Shown: piece after piece, positions 5,031-6,069 of the stretch | How positions within the stretch are numbered: position 1 is the stretch's first letter | Layout of the letters: every line of letters starts with the position of its first letter | Origin: Methanoregula sp. | GTDB lineage: Archaea > Halobacteriota > Methanomicrobia > Methanomicrobiales > Methanospirillaceae | NCBI RefSeq assembly: GCF_002835825.1 | Contig: NZ_PIZH01000112.1 | Span: forward strand, 1-6,069 | DNA: 6,069 nt | Direction: 5' to 3' | The notes under the pieces: model-generated | What the model was told of the DNA's origin: nothing | Databases searched by the model: none | The model's input: only the letters and a program-made list of their open reading frames with translations | Program-made: the position numbers and the translations under genes

Positions 5031-6041
5031 ATGGCGTTTGTCTCAGGAAACGTTTACCCCTCCTTCAAAAAACCGCTTTTTTGCGGTATTCTTGCCAATA
5101 CGCTCCTCTCCACGGTACCCGGAGTTTCCGGTGCCGGCCCCAGCCCCGAAAAAACACTCCTGACTCCAATCCTTGATGCTGAACTGATAGCAACCGGGAA
5201 TGTGACCAGCTATCCCTTCAAGCCCAATACACCGACCGGTTGTCCAACCCCGTCTACCATCACCCGGGCAATGCTTTCCCTATGCGGACTCCCGCCATTT
5301 TTTGTCAACGCAGGTCTGCGGCATACCCCGACCGTACCCTGCTATGATCTGTACGGGCAGGTGGGAGAGGATCCGCGAACACGCGATGCAGTCCCCAACG
5401 TACATGCGCTCTTTGGGCACGGAGCATCATTGGGGAGATTCTTTTCCCGGACCTGCGATTTCCTGGTTGTTGCAGAATGTGTGCCGGGGGGAACAACCAC
5501 GGCACTCTGTGTTCTGCGGGCATTGGGATACGATGCTTCTGTAAGCAGCAGTTTTGTAAAAAATCCGGTATCGATAAAAGAGGAGATCTGTTCAAAAGCG
5601 CTCGCACGGCTATCTTCCGATAAGATCACGAATCCCCTTGATATTGTACGGTATGCCGGGGACCCCATGATGCCGGTAGCAGCGGGAATACTTACAACAT
5701 ACACGGGGAACCTCCTCCTTGCAGGTGGCACCCAGATGTTATCGGTAGCGGCACTGGCAAAGGCACTCGGCCAAAAACCTCCGGCCATTGTCACGACTTC
5801 CTATGTTCGCGATGATCCTACTGCGAATGTTACGGATCTTGCTGACCGGATCGGCTCCCCAATGTATTATGTCGATCCCGGGTTTGGGGATCTTGGCCAT
5901 CCAGGCCTGGCACGATATTGTATCGGGGAGGTCAAGGAAGGCTTTGGCGATGGAGGGGCAATGTATCTTGCCCATCTCATGGGACACCCTGAAGCGGAGA
6001 TCCGGGAAAAAATTTTATCTGCAGCACATGCCTGCAGCTGA
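5031..6041 (+). CDS. cobT: Archaeal CobT-like nicotinate-nucleotide:benzimidazole phosphoribosyltransferase (UPF0284/TIGR00303)
   Basis: This 336-residue protein belongs to the archaeal/cyanobacterial branch of CobT-like enzymes. Such enzymes transfer the phosphoribosyl group of nicotinate mononucleotide to the lower-ligand base (often 5-hydroxybenzimidazole in methanogens) to give the alpha-ribotide used by CobS. Visible signatures are NTLLSTVPGVSGAGPSPEKT (23-42), TPILDAELI (45-53), AECVPGGTTTAL (148-159), GDPMMPVAAG (210-219), LLAGGTQM (229-236) and KEGFGDGGAMYLAHLMGHP near 302-320. KEGFGDGG corresponds to the KEGxGxGG stretch with the glutamate expected at the active site. The length fits the family. 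A GTG at 4968 would extend it by 21 residues, but that part shows no family features and begins before the predicted transcription start, so the ATG at 5031 is preferred. Ribosome binding is weak. It is divergent from cobZ-cobS and completes their pathway segment. Confidence 0.9.
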   Translation: MAFVSGNVYPSFKKPLFCGILANTLLSTVPGVSGAGPSPEKTLLTPILDAELIATGNVTSYPFKPNTPTGCPTPSTITRAMLSLCGLPPFFVNAGLRHTPTVPCYDLYGQVGEDPRTRDAVPNVHALFGHGASLGRFFSRTCDFLVVAECVPGGTTTALCVLRALGYDASVSSSFVKNPVSIKEEICSKALARLSSDKITNPLDIVRYAGDPMMPVAAGILTTYTGNLLLAGGTQMLSVAALAKALGQKPPAIVTTSYVRDDPTANVTDLADRIGSPMYYVDPGFGDLGHPGLARYCIGEVKEGFGDGGAMYLAHLMGHPEAEIREKILSAAHACS

Positions 6042-6069
6042 GCAGTCTTATACGATTCAAGAAAAAAGA

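Noticed and set aside
6042..6069. Terminator after cobT
   Set aside because: The 28 bases after the stop show an A-run on the plus strand but no T-run or stem; too little sequence to judge.

Overview
The window looks like chromosome of a methanogenic archaeon. The grounds are an archaeal/eukaryotic-type elongation factor 1A, an archaeal S10, TATA/BRE promoters, and a cobamide nucleotide-loop set of the archaeal kind (CobZ and the UPF0284-type CobT). Sequence style and moderate GC suggest Methanomicrobiales, perhaps Methanoregulaceae; that placement is inference from recalled homologues.

Left block, minus strand, 2745 to 1: the elongation factor 1A gene, then ribosomal protein S10 (rpsJ) after 16 bp. 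Nine bp further on, an open frame runs off the left edge. It encodes a polytopic GT-C/PMT-like membrane protein of the Agl23 (TIGR03663) kind and is easy to miss because its stop lies outside the window. The three genes read as one operon from a clear BRE/TATA promoter near 2822-2837, with a stem-loop in the leader. Translation genes are therefore followed by a probable surface-glycan gene. fusA, rps7 and rpsL are not next to tuf here.

Middle, 2746-3787: one small orphan on the plus strand (2912-3208, 98 aa, CxxCxxC), then about 580 bp with no firm gene. This stretch holds an AT-rich inverted repeat with T-runs on both strands (likely a two-way terminator), a possible 46-aa CxxC protein on the minus strand whose frame extends upstream through one in-frame TGA, a 20-bp inverted repeat, and three short direct repeats spaced one helical turn apart.

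Right block, 3788-6041: cobZ and cobS on the minus strand, joined by a 4-base ATGA overlap, and a cobT-like gene on the plus strand. They diverge from a shared AT-rich promoter core near 4954-4965. Together they cover late cobamide assembly. CobT activates the lower-ligand base with nicotinate mononucleotide, CobS joins the ribazole (phosphate) to adenosylcobinamide-GDP, and CobZ removes the phosphate. The guanylyltransferase CobY is not in the window. Cobamides serve the corrinoid methyltransferases of methanogenesis.

I see no CRISPR array, transposon, rRNA or tRNA. No clearly new multi-gene system is visible. The best leads are the glycosylation gene in the tuf-rpsJ operon, the tuf leader hairpin, and the 3371-3706 intergenic stretch.
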